Position numbers and translations under genes: made by a program
Part shown: positions 14,660 to 23,314 of the stretch, piece by piece
Numbering within the stretch: position 1 is the first letter of the stretch
Layout: every line of letters begins with the position of its first letter
Assembly (NCBI GenBank): GCA_002842935.1
Contig: PHEM01000007.1
Coordinates: 1 to 23,876 of the forward strand
DNA from: Alphaproteobacteria bacterium HGW-Alphaproteobacteria-13
GTDB lineage: Bacteria; Pseudomonadota; Alphaproteobacteria; Sphingomonadales; Sphingomonadaceae
DNA: 23,876 nt
Direction of reading: 5' to 3'
The notes under the pieces: generated by a model
What the model was told of the DNA's origin: nothing
The model's database searches: none
Seen by the model: the letters and a program-made list of their open reading frames with translations, nothing else

Positions 14660-17600
14660 ATGAGCTTTCGCAACATATCCGCCTGGTGCATCCGCAATCC
14701 GGTTCCGCCGATCATCCTGTTCGTGCTGCTGCTGCTGGCGGGTCTCGTCAGCTTCAACCGCATGGACGTGAACGACAATCCGGATGTCGAATTCCCGCTG
14801 GTGCAGGTCGTGGTCATCCAGCCGGGCGCGGCGCCCGCGGAGCTGGAGACGCAAGTCACGCAGCGCGTCGAGGCGGCGGTGCGGGCCGTCAGCGGCGTCG
14901 ATGAAATCTCCTCCTTCGTCGGCGAGGGCAACAGCCGCACGATGGTGCAGTTCGCGATCGGCACGCCGATCGACCGCGCCTATAACGACGTCAACCAGTC
15001 GATCTCGCAGATCCGCAGCGACCTGCCCGACGGCATCCTCGAACCGCAGGTGATGCGGATCGACGCGGCGGGCGGGCCGATCACCTATTTCGCGGTCGAG
15101 GCGACCGACATGACGCTCGAGCAGCTCAGCTGGTTCGTCGACAACACGGTCGCGAAGGAGCTGCTGTCGATCCCCGGCATGGCGAAAGTCAGCCGCGCGG
15201 GCGGCGTGGACCGGGAAATCCGTGTGATCCTGGACCCCGCGCGGATGCAGAGCTATGGCCTGACCGCGGCGCAGGTGAACCAGCAGCTTCGGCAAGTGAA
15301 CCTGAACGCCGCCGGGGGCCGCACCGAAATCGCGGGTTCGGAACAGGCCGTGCGCGTGCTCGGCAACGCCCGGAACGCCTTTCAGCTTGGCGAGACGCGC
15401 ATTTCGGTCGGGGGCGGCCGCACCATCCGCCTCGCCGATGTCGCGAAAGTGAGCGACGGCTATGCCGAGCAGCGCAACCTGGCGAAGATCGGCGACCGGC
15501 AGGTGCTGTCCTTCTCGATCGAGAAGGCGAAAGGCTCGTCGGACGTCACCGTCCACGACGAGGCTATGCGCAAACTGGAGGAACTCAAGAAGGCGAACCC
15601 CAAGGTCGGCTTCAAGATCCTGTTCACGCGCACCGAATATGTGAAGGAGCAATATCGCAGCTCTATGGCCGCGATGATCGAGGGCGCGGTGCTGGCCGTC
15701 GTCGTCGTCTTTCTGTTCCTGCGCGACTGGCGCGCGACGATGATCAGTGCGCTGGCGATCCCCCTGTCCGCGATTCCCACTTTCTGGTTCATGGACATGA
15801 TGGGCTTTTCGCTGAACGGCCTGTCGCTGCTCGCGCTCAGTCTGGTCGCGGGGGTGCTGGTCGATGACGCGATCGTGGAGATCGAGAATATCGTCCGCCA
15901 CATGCGCATGGGCAAGACCGCCTATCAGGCGTCGATCGATGCCGCCGACGAGATCGGCCTGGCCGTCGTCGCGACGACCATGTCGATCGTCGCGGTGTTC
16001 CTGCCCGTCGCGCTGATGCCGGGCATTTCGGGGCAGTTCTTCATCCAGTTCGGCATGACCGTCGTGTTCGCGGTGGTGATGAGCCTGGCGGTCGCGCGCA
16101 TGATCACGCCGATGATCGCGGCCTATTTCCTGTCCGCGCAGGGCGAGCAGAAGCACGCCGAAGGGCCGTGGATCGACCGTTACGAGCGCGTGCTGAGCTG
16201 GACGCTCGACAGTTCGAAGCACCGGGCGGCGCGCGCGCTTCATGCGGAGGTGCCGACGCGGCTCGCCTATCTGGCGGTGCCGTTCGCCGCCGCCGCGCTG
16301 GTGGTGGCTTATGCCGTCTATGCCTATTTCCAGCCGCTGCCCGTCGGACAGGCGCGGCCCAATACGGCGCTGCACTTCATGGTGCAGACGCCGGCGATGG
16401 CGATCCTCGCCTGGCTGGTGGCGGCGCTGGCGGCGATCCTGCTCGGCGCGCTGGCCTGGACGCTGGGGATGCGTGAGACCGCCTTCACGCGCTGGGCGCA
16501 TTTCATGATCCAGCGCGCGCGGGCGCGCCTGCTCGACCACCGTGTATGGATCGTCGGCATCGGTGTTGCCGCCTTTGCGAGCAGCATATTGCTGTTCGTG
16601 ATGCTGCCGCAGCAGTTCCAGCCGACGATCAACAGCGACTACAGCCAGATTCGCTATGAGCTGCCGCCCGGTTCGACGCTGGCGCAGAGTGAGACGACCG
16701 CCAACCGGATCAGCGCGATCCTGGCGGGCGACAAGAATGTCGATACCGCCTTCTATGATATCTCCGTGGCGGGCGGCGGCGTCTATGTCACGCTGAAGAA
16801 GGACCGCGCGATGTCGAGCGTGGACTGGGAGCGGGGCTTGCAACCGCGCCTGGCGGCGCTTCCCGACACGCGCGCCTATTTCCAGAGCCAGACGACCGGC
16901 TTTTCGGGCCGAGACATCACCCTGGCGATCGGCGGCGACGATCCCGCGCAGTTGGAGGCGCACGCGCGCAAGATATTGGCGGAGATGAGCCGGCTCAAGG
17001 AATTGCGCTCGGTGCGGATCGAAGGCGATGTGCCGCGACCGGAGATCATCATCAACCCGCGCATGGACCTGGCCGCCGAACTGGGCGTCACCACCGCGGC
17101 GCTCAGCGAGACGATCCGCATCGCGACGCTGGGCGACATCGACCAGAATGCGGCGAAATTCTCGCTGTCCGATCGGCAGATTCCGATTCGCGTCCTGTTG
17201 TCGGAGGATTCGCGGCGCAGCCTGGCGACGCTGGAGAATCTGCCCGTGCCGACATCGCGGGGCGTCACCGTGCCGCTGAAGTCCGTGGCCCAGATCGGGT
17301 TCGGCACCGGGCCGACCGAACTCAGGCGCTATAACCAGACGCGGCGCATCGTGATCGGCGCCGACCTTGCCCCCGGTCTGATCAGCGGCGACGCGCAGAA
17401 AAAGGTCGACGCGTTGCCCTCCGTCAAGTCGATGCCGCAGGGCATCCGCAAAGTCGTCCAGGGCGAGCAGAAGTGGCAGGCCGAGCTGATCACCAATTTC
17501 GTCATCGCCGTGATTTCCGGGCTGTTGCTGGTCTTTTCGACGCTGGTGCTGCTGTACCGCCGTTTCCTGTCGCCGCTGGTCAACATGTCGTCGCTGCTGC

Positions 17601-18076
17601 TCGCGCCGCTCGGCGGGCTGCTGGCGCTGGCCGCGACGGGGATGCCGATATCGATGTCCGTCTATATCGGCCTGCTGATGCTGCTGGGCATCGTCGCGAA
17701 GAATTCGATCCTGCTCGTCGATTTCGCGATCGAGGAGATGGATCAGGGTGTCGGCAAGGTCGCCGCGCTGAGGGACGCGGGCCGCAAGCGCGCGCAGCCG
17801 ATCATCATGACGACCGTGGCGATGGTCGCGGGCATGGTGCCGACGGCGCTGTCGCTGTCGGGCGACGGCGCGTGGCGCGCGCCGATGGGCGTGGTCGTGA
17901 TCGGCGGCCTGATCCTGTCGACGCTGCTGACGCTGCTGATCGTCCCGGCGGGATTTAGCCTGGCCGACAGCATCGAAAAGCGGCTGGGCGGCTTCTTCTC
18001 GCGCAATCTGCTGACCTATCGCAAGGGCGATGACAGCCGGCCGCGCCCGGACCCTGTCCCGCGGCCCGCCGAATGA
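14660..18076 (+). CDS. RND efflux permease with an additional central transmembrane pair
   Basis: This 1138-residue inner-membrane proton antiporter should pump substrates together with the upstream adaptor. Motifs: N-terminal TM1 (NPVPPIILFVLLLLAGLVSF), the porter domain NDNPDVEFPLVQVVVIQPGA, TM4 with paired aspartates D402-D403 (GVLVDDAIVEIEN), and TM10 with K1014 (GIVAKNSILLVDF). These correspond to the proton-relay residues D407, D408 and K940 of E. coli AcrB, so transport should be energised normally. Relatives have about 1020-1060 residues; the excess sits between TM6 and TM7, where two extra hydrophobic helices (about 535-557 and 579-602) precede canonical TM7 (about 629-649). Because an even number of helices is added, the topology of the rest is kept. 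The ATG is 9 bp after the adaptor stop. Substrate is unknown. Confidence 0.94.
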   Translation: MSFRNISAWCIRNPVPPIILFVLLLLAGLVSFNRMDVNDNPDVEFPLVQVVVIQPGAAPAELETQVTQRVEAAVRAVSGVDEISSFVGEGNSRTMVQFAIGTPIDRAYNDVNQSISQIRSDLPDGILEPQVMRIDAAGGPITYFAVEATDMTLEQLSWFVDNTVAKELLSIPGMAKVSRAGGVDREIRVILDPARMQSYGLTAAQVNQQLRQVNLNAAGGRTEIAGSEQAVRVLGNARNAFQLGETRISVGGGRTIRLADVAKVSDGYAEQRNLAKIGDRQVLSFSIEKAKGSSDVTVHDEAMRKLEELKKANPKVGFKILFTRTEYVKEQYRSSMAAMIEGAVLAVVVVFLFLRDWRATMISALAIPLSAIPTFWFMDMMGFSLNGLSLLALSLVAGVLVDDAIVEIENIVRHMRMGKTAYQASIDAADEIGLAVVATTMSIVAVFLPVALMPGISGQFFIQFGMTVVFAVVMSLAVARMITPMIAAYFLSAQGEQKHAEGPWIDRYERVLSWTLDSSKHRAARALHAEVPTRLAYLAVPFAAAALVVAYAVYAYFQPLPVGQARPNTALHFMVQTPAMAILAWLVAALAAILLGALAWTLGMRETAFTRWAHFMIQRARARLLDHRVWIVGIGVAAFASSILLFVMLPQQFQPTINSDYSQIRYELPPGSTLAQSETTANRISAILAGDKNVDTAFYDISVAGGGVYVTLKKDRAMSSVDWERGLQPRLAALPDTRAYFQSQTTGFSGRDITLAIGGDDPAQLEAHARKILAEMSRLKELRSVRIEGDVPRPEIIINPRMDLAAELGVTTAALSETIRIATLGDIDQNAAKFSLSDRQIPIRVLLSEDSRRSLATLENLPVPTSRGVTVPLKSVAQIGFGTGPTELRRYNQTRRIVIGADLAPGLISGDAQKKVDALPSVKSMPQGIRKVVQGEQKWQAELITNFVIAVISGLLLVFSTLVLLYRRFLSPLVNMSSLLLAPLGGLLALAATGMPISMSVYIGLLMLLGIVAKNSILLVDFAIEEMDQGVGKVAALRDAGRKRAQPIIMTTVAMVAGMVPTALSLSGDGAWRAPMGVVVIGGLILSTLLTLLIVPAGFSLADSIEKRLGGFFSRNLLTYRKGDDSRPRPDPVPRPAE

Positions 18077-18078
18077 GG

Positions 18079-18090
18079 AGGTTGCAACCT
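18079..18090. promoter_or_regulatory. Perfect 12-bp palindrome between the RND permease and DUF445 genes
   Basis: AGGTTGCAACCT is fully self-complementary, begins 3 bp after the permease stop and lies 28 bp before the DUF445 start. There is no loop, so it is more likely a dimeric protein-binding site than an RNA hairpin. Chance occurrence cannot be excluded. Confidence 0.3.
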
Positions 18091-18117
18091 TTCTGCGCCC
18101 GCGCCATTTGAACCCGC

Positions 18118-19428
18118 ATGACCGACAGCGCCGCGCCGCAGGATCATAGCGAAGCCGCCGGAGCCGCCACCCGGGCCGCCCGCGCGCCGATGGGCGTCGT
18201 GCTGCCCACGGGCGGGCTGAACATCCGCCTCGTCGCGACGGGGCTGCTCGTCGTCATGGCGATCATCTTCGTCAGCGCGAAATATTTTCAGGACCAGCAT
18301 CCCGCGATCGGCTTCATCCGCGCCTTTGCCGAGGCGGCGATGGTCGGCGGGCTGGCCGACTGGTTCGCCGTCACCGCGCTGTTCCGCCACCCGATGGGCC
18401 TGCCGATCCCCCACACCGCGATCGTCCCGCGCAACAAGAACCGCATCGGCGACACGCTCGCGCGCTTCCTGCTCACCAATTTCCTGCTGCCGCGCCTGGT
18501 CGCGCGCAAGATGCGCGACGTCGACGTGGCGGGCGCGGTCGGCAAATTCCTCTCGCAACCGGCCGAAGGCGGCGGGCGGCTGAAGCTCGGCGCCTCGCGC
18601 ATCATCGCCGACGGTCTCGGCGCGCTCGACCAGCAGCGGCTGGGCGGCATGGTCAAGTCGGCGATCGCCGACCGGCTGCGCGAACTCGACATGGCGCCGC
18701 TGCTGGGGCAGGCGCTGCAAGCCGCGCTGGCCGAAGGGCGGCACCAGCCGCTGCTCGACGCGATGGTCAAATGGGGTTCGAAGACGCTCGAACTCAACGA
18801 GCATCTGATCCACCAGATGGTCCACGACAATTCGAACGCCATCGTCCGCTTCACGGGTCTCGACGAAAGCATCGCGAACCGCATCGTCGCGGGGCTGTCG
18901 AAGCTGCTCGCCGAAATGGCGGTGGACGAAACGCACCCGTTCCGCATCCGTGTCGAGGAAGGGCTGGCCAGGATGGCGCTCGACCTTCAGCACGACGCGG
19001 AGATGCAGGCGAAAGTCGCGCGCGTGCGCGACGAATTGCTCGACAATCCGGCCGTGAAGCGCTGGCTCGACGGATTATGGGAACAGGGGCGCGCCGCCTT
19101 GCTGACGGCGGCGCGCGACCCCGAAACCATGCTCGCGGGCCGGATCGGCGAACTGATCACGCAATTCGGGGCGATGCTGGGCGAGGATGCGGCGATCAAG
19201 ACCACGCTCAACCGCTATGCGCGCCGCGCGGTCGTCGGCATGGTCGACAGCTATGGCGAGACGGCGCTCAGGCTGGTGTCGGACACGATCCGGGGCTGGG
19301 ACGCGAAGACGATCACGGACCGGCTGGAAAGCGCGGTCGGCGACGACCTGCAATATATCCGCATCAACGGCACGCTGGTCGGCGGGCTGGTCGGCGTGCT
19401 GATCCATACGGTGGATGTGCTGTTGTAG
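18118..19428 (+). CDS. DUF445 domain-containing inner-membrane protein
   Basis: This 436-residue protein matches the DUF445 (YjiN-like) family. It has an N-terminal TM helix (about 35-55, IRLVATGLLVVMAIIFVSAK), the diagnostic segment FAEAAMVGGLADWFAVTALF followed by RHPMGLPIPHTAIVPRNKNR, a long amphipathic helical region with repeated paired helices (about 100-400), and a C-terminal hydrophobic helix (GTLVGGLVGVLIHTVDVLL) that returns to the membrane. Members are abundant in proteobacteria, but no biochemical role is established. Length is normal. The ATG at 18118 is preceded by no strong ribosome site; a later ATG (residue 25) is possible but would still keep the TM helix. It lies 41 bp after the RND permease on the same strand, so read-through transcription is likely. 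Confidence 0.88.
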   Translation: MTDSAAPQDHSEAAGAATRAARAPMGVVLPTGGLNIRLVATGLLVVMAIIFVSAKYFQDQHPAIGFIRAFAEAAMVGGLADWFAVTALFRHPMGLPIPHTAIVPRNKNRIGDTLARFLLTNFLLPRLVARKMRDVDVAGAVGKFLSQPAEGGGRLKLGASRIIADGLGALDQQRLGGMVKSAIADRLRELDMAPLLGQALQAALAEGRHQPLLDAMVKWGSKTLELNEHLIHQMVHDNSNAIVRFTGLDESIANRIVAGLSKLLAEMAVDETHPFRIRVEEGLARMALDLQHDAEMQAKVARVRDELLDNPAVKRWLDGLWEQGRAALLTAARDPETMLAGRIGELITQFGAMLGEDAAIKTTLNRYARRAVVGMVDSYGETALRLVSDTIRGWDAKTITDRLESAVGDDLQYIRINGTLVGGLVGVLIHTVDVLL

Positions 19429-19447
19429 CGAGGGCGGCGCAAAGGGG

Positions 19448-19595
19448 TTCACGCGAAGCCGCGAAGGCGCGAAGATTTCAGTTTTTGCCGCGAAGCGGCC
19501 TTCTTCAAGCAGGGCTGCGTCAAACGCGAGGTTACGGAAAGAAGGGGCCTGACGGCCCGCACGATCTTCTTCGCGCCTTCGCGGCTTCGCGTGAA
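19448..19595. repeat. Perfect 28-bp inverted repeat bracketing 92 bp between convergent genes
   Basis: The left arm (19448-19475, beginning TTCACGCGAAGCCGCGAAGG) and the right arm (19568-19595) are exact reverse complements over 28 bp. The 92-nt interior folds further: GCCGC/GCGGC around GAA at 19487-19499, and GGGCC/GGCCC around TGAC near 19547. It fills the gap between the DUF445 stop and the stop of the minus-strand gene, so it may serve as a bidirectional transcript end. The motif is of a kind dispersed in many proteobacterial genomes. Confidence 0.85.
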
Positions 19596-19596
19596 A

Positions 19597-20391
19597 TCAA
19601 TCCAGCACCGCCCCCAATCCCTCGCGATAGGTCGGATAATGGAGCCGCCACCCCAGCAGCCGCCTGGCCTTGCCGTTCGCGACGCGGCGGTTTTCGGCAT
19701 AGAAGGCGTGTGCGGCGGGCGACAGCTTCGCCGCGTCCAGCGCCTGCAACGGCGGCAGCGGCGCGCCGAGCATCGCACAGCCCCATTCGCCCAGCCGGTT
19801 CTGCGAACAGGGTTCATCATCGGCGAGATTGTAGACGCCCGGCGGCCCGGCAAAGGATGCGATGACGCCGCCGGCGATGTCATCGACATGCACGCGGCTG
19901 AACACCTGTCCCGGCAGGTCGATGCGATGCGCGCGCCCTTCGCGGATGCGCTCGAGGATCGAGCGGCCGGGACCATAGATGCCGGGCAGGCGAAAGACGC
20001 GCATGTCGCCGCGCAGCGCGGCCCACGCCGCGTCGGCGGCGTTGCGGTCGGCGCGGCGACCCTGGACGGGCGCGCTTTCGTCGACCCACGCGCCGCCGCA
20101 ATCGCCATAGACGCCCGTCGAGGACAGATAGCCCGTCCACCGCGCGGGCGCGAGCGCGATGGCCTGCCCATAGCGCGCCAGCACGGGATCGGCGCCCTGG
20201 GCGGGCGGCACCGACGACAGGATATGCGTCGCGCCGCGCAGCGCGCTCAGCACGGCGGCCTCGTCCACGAAGGCGATGCTGCCCGCGCGTCCATCGCGCG
20301 TCGTGCCCTCCACTTCCCACCCGCGCGCGCGCAGCCGCTCCGCGAGACGGCTCGCGGCATAGCCCATTCCAAAGATCAGCATGTGACTCAT
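19597..20391 (-). CDS. YeeZ-like NAD(P)-binding SDR/epimerase family protein
   Basis: This protein of 264 residues has an N-terminal Rossmann dinucleotide site (MLIFGMGYAASRLAERLRAR, the GxGxxxxxL pattern at residues 8-16). The central segment is WTGYLSSTGVYGDCGGAWVD, and FRLPGIYGPGRSILERIREG and RVHVDDIAGGVIASF follow, as in extended short-chain dehydrogenases of the YeeZ group. The active-site tyrosine in TGVYGD is not followed by the usual Lys four residues later, so classical SDR catalysis is doubtful, which I recall as typical of this subgroup. No signal peptide; cytoplasmic. The ATG at 20391 is the best start because the Rossmann strand begins right after it; another ATG lies three codons later, and neither has a clear ribosome site. 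It converges with DUF445 and diverges from pepN. Substrate unknown. Confidence 0.87.
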   Translation of the reverse strand: MSHMLIFGMGYAASRLAERLRARGWEVEGTTRDGRAGSIAFVDEAAVLSALRGATHILSSVPPAQGADPVLARYGQAIALAPARWTGYLSSTGVYGDCGGAWVDESAPVQGRRADRNAADAAWAALRGDMRVFRLPGIYGPGRSILERIREGRAHRIDLPGQVFSRVHVDDIAGGVIASFAGPPGVYNLADDEPCSQNRLGEWGCAMLGAPLPPLQALDAAKLSPAAHAFYAENRRVANGKARRLLGWRLHYPTYREGLGAVLD

Positions 20392-20456
20392 GGGGCGCTT
20401 ATTGCGTGGTGCGCGGCGCAAGACTAGGACAATGAGCAACCTTTTTTCCGCTCGTG

Positions 20457-20526
20457 CTGAGCTTGTCGAAGCACCGTCCTTCTTCTTGCAACGTCAAAAG
20501 GAAGAACGGCCCTTCGACAAGCTCAG
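20457..20526. repeat. Inverted repeat (15-bp perfect arms) in the YeeZ/pepN divergent gap
   Basis: CTGAGCTTGTCGAAG (20457-20471) and CTTCGACAAGCTCAG (20512-20526) are exact reverse complements, with an imperfectly paired interior (CCGT..TTCTT against AAGAA..CGG). This GAGCTTGTCGAAG element is one I recognise as widely dispersed in sphingomonad intergenic DNA. It ends 34 bp before the pepN start, so it lies in the pepN leader or promoter region. Confidence 0.75.
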
Positions 20527-20560
20527 GGCGAACGGCTGATAGACAGGACCGAATATCGGG

Positions 20561-23152
20561 ATGACCGACGCTTCTTCCACCCCCGCCGCTCCCGTCACCA
20601 TCCATCGCGGCGACTATCGCCCGCCCGAATGGCAAATCCCCGATGTCGCGCTCGATTTCGCGCTGGGTATCGAGCGGACGCGGGTGCGGGCCGCGCTGTC
20701 GGTGGTGCGCCAAGCGGGCGCGCCCGCGCCGCTGGTGCTGCGCGGCGACGGGCTGACGGCCGAAGCCGTGCGCGTCGATGGCGAGACGTGGAACGGCTGG
20801 CGCATGGACGGGCCGGACCTGATCGTCGATCTGGGCGACCGCACGGCGGCGACGGTCGAAGTCGATACCGTCATCGACCCGCAGGCGAACACGCAGTTGA
20901 TGGGCCTTTATGCCTCGAACGCCATGCTGTGCACGCAGTGCGAGGCGGAAGGGTTCCGCCGCATCACTTTCCACCCCGACCGGCCCGATGTGCTCAGCCG
21001 CTACAAGGTGCGGATGGAAGGCGACAAGACGGCCTTTCCAGTCCTGCTGTCGAACGGCAATTGCGTCGCGAGCGGCGACGGCGAGGGCGGCAGCCATTGG
21101 GCTGAGTGGGAAGATCCGTGGCCGAAGCCCAGCTATCTCTTCGCGCTGGTCGCGGGCGATCTCGTCGCCCATCGCGGCCATTTCACCACCCTGTCGGGGC
21201 GCAAGGTCGATCTCGGCATCTGGGTGCGCGCGGGCGACGAGGATCGCACGCATCACGCGATGCAGGCGCTGAAGAACAGCATGGCGTGGGACGAGCGCGT
21301 CTATGGCCGCGAATATGACCTCGACCTGTTCAACATCGTCGCGGTCAGCGATTTCAACATGGGGGCGATGGAGAATAAGGGGCTGAACGTCTTCAACACC
21401 CGCTATATCCTCGCCGATCCCGATACCGCGACCGATCTCGATTATGACGGTGTCGAAGGCGTCGTCGCGCACGAATATTTCCACAATTGGTCGGGCAACC
21501 GCGTCACCTGCCGCGACTGGTTCCAGCTGAGCCTGAAGGAAGGCTTCACCGTCTTTCGCGACCAGAGCTTTTCCGCCGACATGGGATCGCCCGCCGTCAA
21601 GCGGATCGAGGACGTCCGCCTGCTGCGCGCCGCGCAGTTCCCGGAGGATGCGGGACCGCTCGCGCACTCGATCCGCCCCGACTCCTATCAGGAAATCAGC
21701 AACTTCTACACCGCCACCGTTTATAATAAGGGCGCGGAGATCATCCGCATGATGGCGACGATGGCCGGGCCGGAGCGCTTCCGCCAGGGCACCGACCTCT
21801 ATTTCGACCGTCACGATGGCGAGGCCGCGACCTGCGAGGATTTCGTGCGCGCGATCGAGGATGGCGCAGGGCTGGACCTCGCCCAGTTCCGCCTCTGGTA
21901 CAGTCAGGCCGGAACGCCGCGTGTCACGGCGCGCGTCGAGGAGGCGGCGGGCGAATGGGTGCTGCACCTCGCGCAGCACGTCCCGCCGACGCCGGGGCAG
22001 GGTGACAAGGCGCCGATGCTGATTCCGCTGCGCCTCAAGGCGTTCGACGCGGACGGAGCGGATGGTGAAGGCGAGCGGTTGGTGCTGCTCGAAAGCGCCG
22101 AAAAGGCAGTGCCGCTCGGCCGTTTCTCCGCGCGGCCGATGCTGTCGATCAACCGCGGCTTTTCCGCGCCCGTGATCGTCGATTTCGAGCGCGCGCCGGG
22201 CGAGCTGGCGTGGCTCGCCGCGCATGACGACGACCCCTTCGCGCGGTACGAGGCGTTGCAGCAGCTGATGCTCGACACGCTCGTCGCCGCCGTGTCGGGC
22301 GAGGCGGTCCAGCCAGACGCGGTGATCGAGGCCGTGCGCCGGACGCTCGCCGGGGCGGCCGCCGATCCGGCCTTCGTCGCGGAAGCCGTGCCGCTGCCGA
22401 CAGAGGCGTTCATCGGCGACCAGATGGTGACGGTCGATCCCGACGCGATCCGGCGCGAGCGGCTGGCGTTGCAGGCGGCGATCGGCGCGGCGCTGGAAGG
22501 CGAATGGCGCGCGATCCTCACCGAAGCGGCGCCGCCCGCGACCGACCTGTCGCCGCTCGCCAAGGGACGCCGCCGCCTGCGCGGCGTGGCGCTGGCCTAT
22601 CTGGCGGCGAGCGGGCAGGCGGATGCGGCGGCGCTCGCGTTCCGCATCTTCTCGGATGCCGACGGGATGACCGAGCGGCAGGCGGCACTCGCGACGCTGG
22701 CGCATGGCGACAGCGACGAGCGGGCGCATGCGCTCGACATCTTCTATCAGCGCTATCGCGACAATCCGCTGGTGCTCGACAAATGGTTCCAGGTGCAGGC
22801 CTGGTCGCTGCGGGCCGATACGGTGGAGGCGGTCGCGGACCTCGCGCGGCATCCCGACTTCACGCTCGCCAACCCCAACCGCGTGCGGGCGCTCTATGGC
22901 GCCTTCACGGGCAATCAGGCGGCCTTCCATCAGGCGGACGGCGCGGGATACCGGCTGATCGCCGATCTGGTGATCGCACTCGATCCCAAGAACCCGCAAA
23001 CCGCCGCGCGCCTGATCCCGCCGCTTGGCCGCTGGAAGCGCTTCGACGAGGCGCGCGGGGCGATGATGCGGGCGGAACTGGAACGGATATTGGCGCAGCC
23101 CGGCCTGTCGCGCGACGTGACGGAACAGGCGAGCAAGAGTTTGGTGGGATAA
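20561..23152 (+). CDS. pepN: Aminopeptidase N (M1 family zinc metallopeptidase)
   Basis: This 863-residue enzyme removes N-terminal residues from peptides in the cytoplasm. It has no signal peptide. The substrate-anchoring GAMEN motif is at residues 268-272 (FNMGAMENKGLNVF). The zinc site is H304-E305-Y-F-H308 with the third ligand E327 (SLKEGF), giving the exact HEXXH-X18-E spacing of M1 peptidases. Domain order is the usual one: N-terminal beta domain (1-190), thermolysin-like catalytic domain (190-440), a beta sandwich (about 450-540), and a long helical C-terminal domain to 863. The length is typical of bacterial PepN. The early QCEAEGFRRITFHPDRPDVL segment is also characteristic. The ATG at 20561 has a weak ribosome site. 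It is monocistronic by context, with a hairpin directly after its stop. Confidence 0.96.
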   Translation: MTDASSTPAAPVTIHRGDYRPPEWQIPDVALDFALGIERTRVRAALSVVRQAGAPAPLVLRGDGLTAEAVRVDGETWNGWRMDGPDLIVDLGDRTAATVEVDTVIDPQANTQLMGLYASNAMLCTQCEAEGFRRITFHPDRPDVLSRYKVRMEGDKTAFPVLLSNGNCVASGDGEGGSHWAEWEDPWPKPSYLFALVAGDLVAHRGHFTTLSGRKVDLGIWVRAGDEDRTHHAMQALKNSMAWDERVYGREYDLDLFNIVAVSDFNMGAMENKGLNVFNTRYILADPDTATDLDYDGVEGVVAHEYFHNWSGNRVTCRDWFQLSLKEGFTVFRDQSFSADMGSPAVKRIEDVRLLRAAQFPEDAGPLAHSIRPDSYQEISNFYTATVYNKGAEIIRMMATMAGPERFRQGTDLYFDRHDGEAATCEDFVRAIEDGAGLDLAQFRLWYSQAGTPRVTARVEEAAGEWVLHLAQHVPPTPGQGDKAPMLIPLRLKAFDADGADGEGERLVLLESAEKAVPLGRFSARPMLSINRGFSAPVIVDFERAPGELAWLAAHDDDPFARYEALQQLMLDTLVAAVSGEAVQPDAVIEAVRRTLAGAAADPAFVAEAVPLPTEAFIGDQMVTVDPDAIRRERLALQAAIGAALEGEWRAILTEAAPPATDLSPLAKGRRRLRGVALAYLAASGQADAAALAFRIFSDADGMTERQAALATLAHGDSDERAHALDIFYQRYRDNPLVLDKWFQVQAWSLRADTVEAVADLARHPDFTLANPNRVRALYGAFTGNQAAFHQADGAGYRLIADLVIALDPKNPQTAARLIPPLGRWKRFDEARGAMMRAELERILAQPGLSRDVTEQASKSLVG

Positions 23153-23180
23153 AGCCCTCTCTCCTTCAGGGGAGAGGGCT
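23153..23180. repeat. Hairpin directly after the pepN stop
   Basis: A 12-bp stem pairs AGCCCTCTCTCC (23153-23164) with GGGGAGAGGGCT (23169-23180), one G-U pair, around a TTCA loop. It begins with the base after the stop codon. No T-run follows, but it is a good candidate 3'-end stabiliser of the pepN mRNA. Confidence 0.6.
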
Positions 23181-23253
23181 GGGAGAGGAGGACGAAAGCA
23201 CGGCCCAGCCCCTCTCAACTGCGGCTAGCCGGACAAACCGGCAAGCCTGCGTA

Positions 23254-23275
23254 TCTCTCCCCTGAAGGGGAGAGA
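23254..23275. repeat. Perfect 9-bp hairpin, partner of the element after pepN
   Basis: TCTCTCCCC (23254-23262) pairs exactly with GGGGAGAGA (23267-23275) around TGAA. Its sequence resembles the element at 23153-23180, so the two bracket about 75 bp between convergent genes. It lies about 40 bp beyond the stop of the minus-strand gene ending at 23315. Confidence 0.6.
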
Positions 23276-23314
23276 GCATGGCCGATCCAGCCCCAGCCAT
23301 GCGGGGCGACTCGA

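Noticed and set aside
13967..16963. Very long antisense open frame across the RND adaptor and permease genes
   Set aside because: It spans two unrelated, well-supported genes and has no recognisable motif; it is a composition artefact.
20399..23218. Very long open frame antisense to pepN
   Set aside because: It is fully antisense to an unmistakable PepN, is Arg/His/Gln-rich low-complexity sequence, and arises from the high G+C third-position bias of the real gene.
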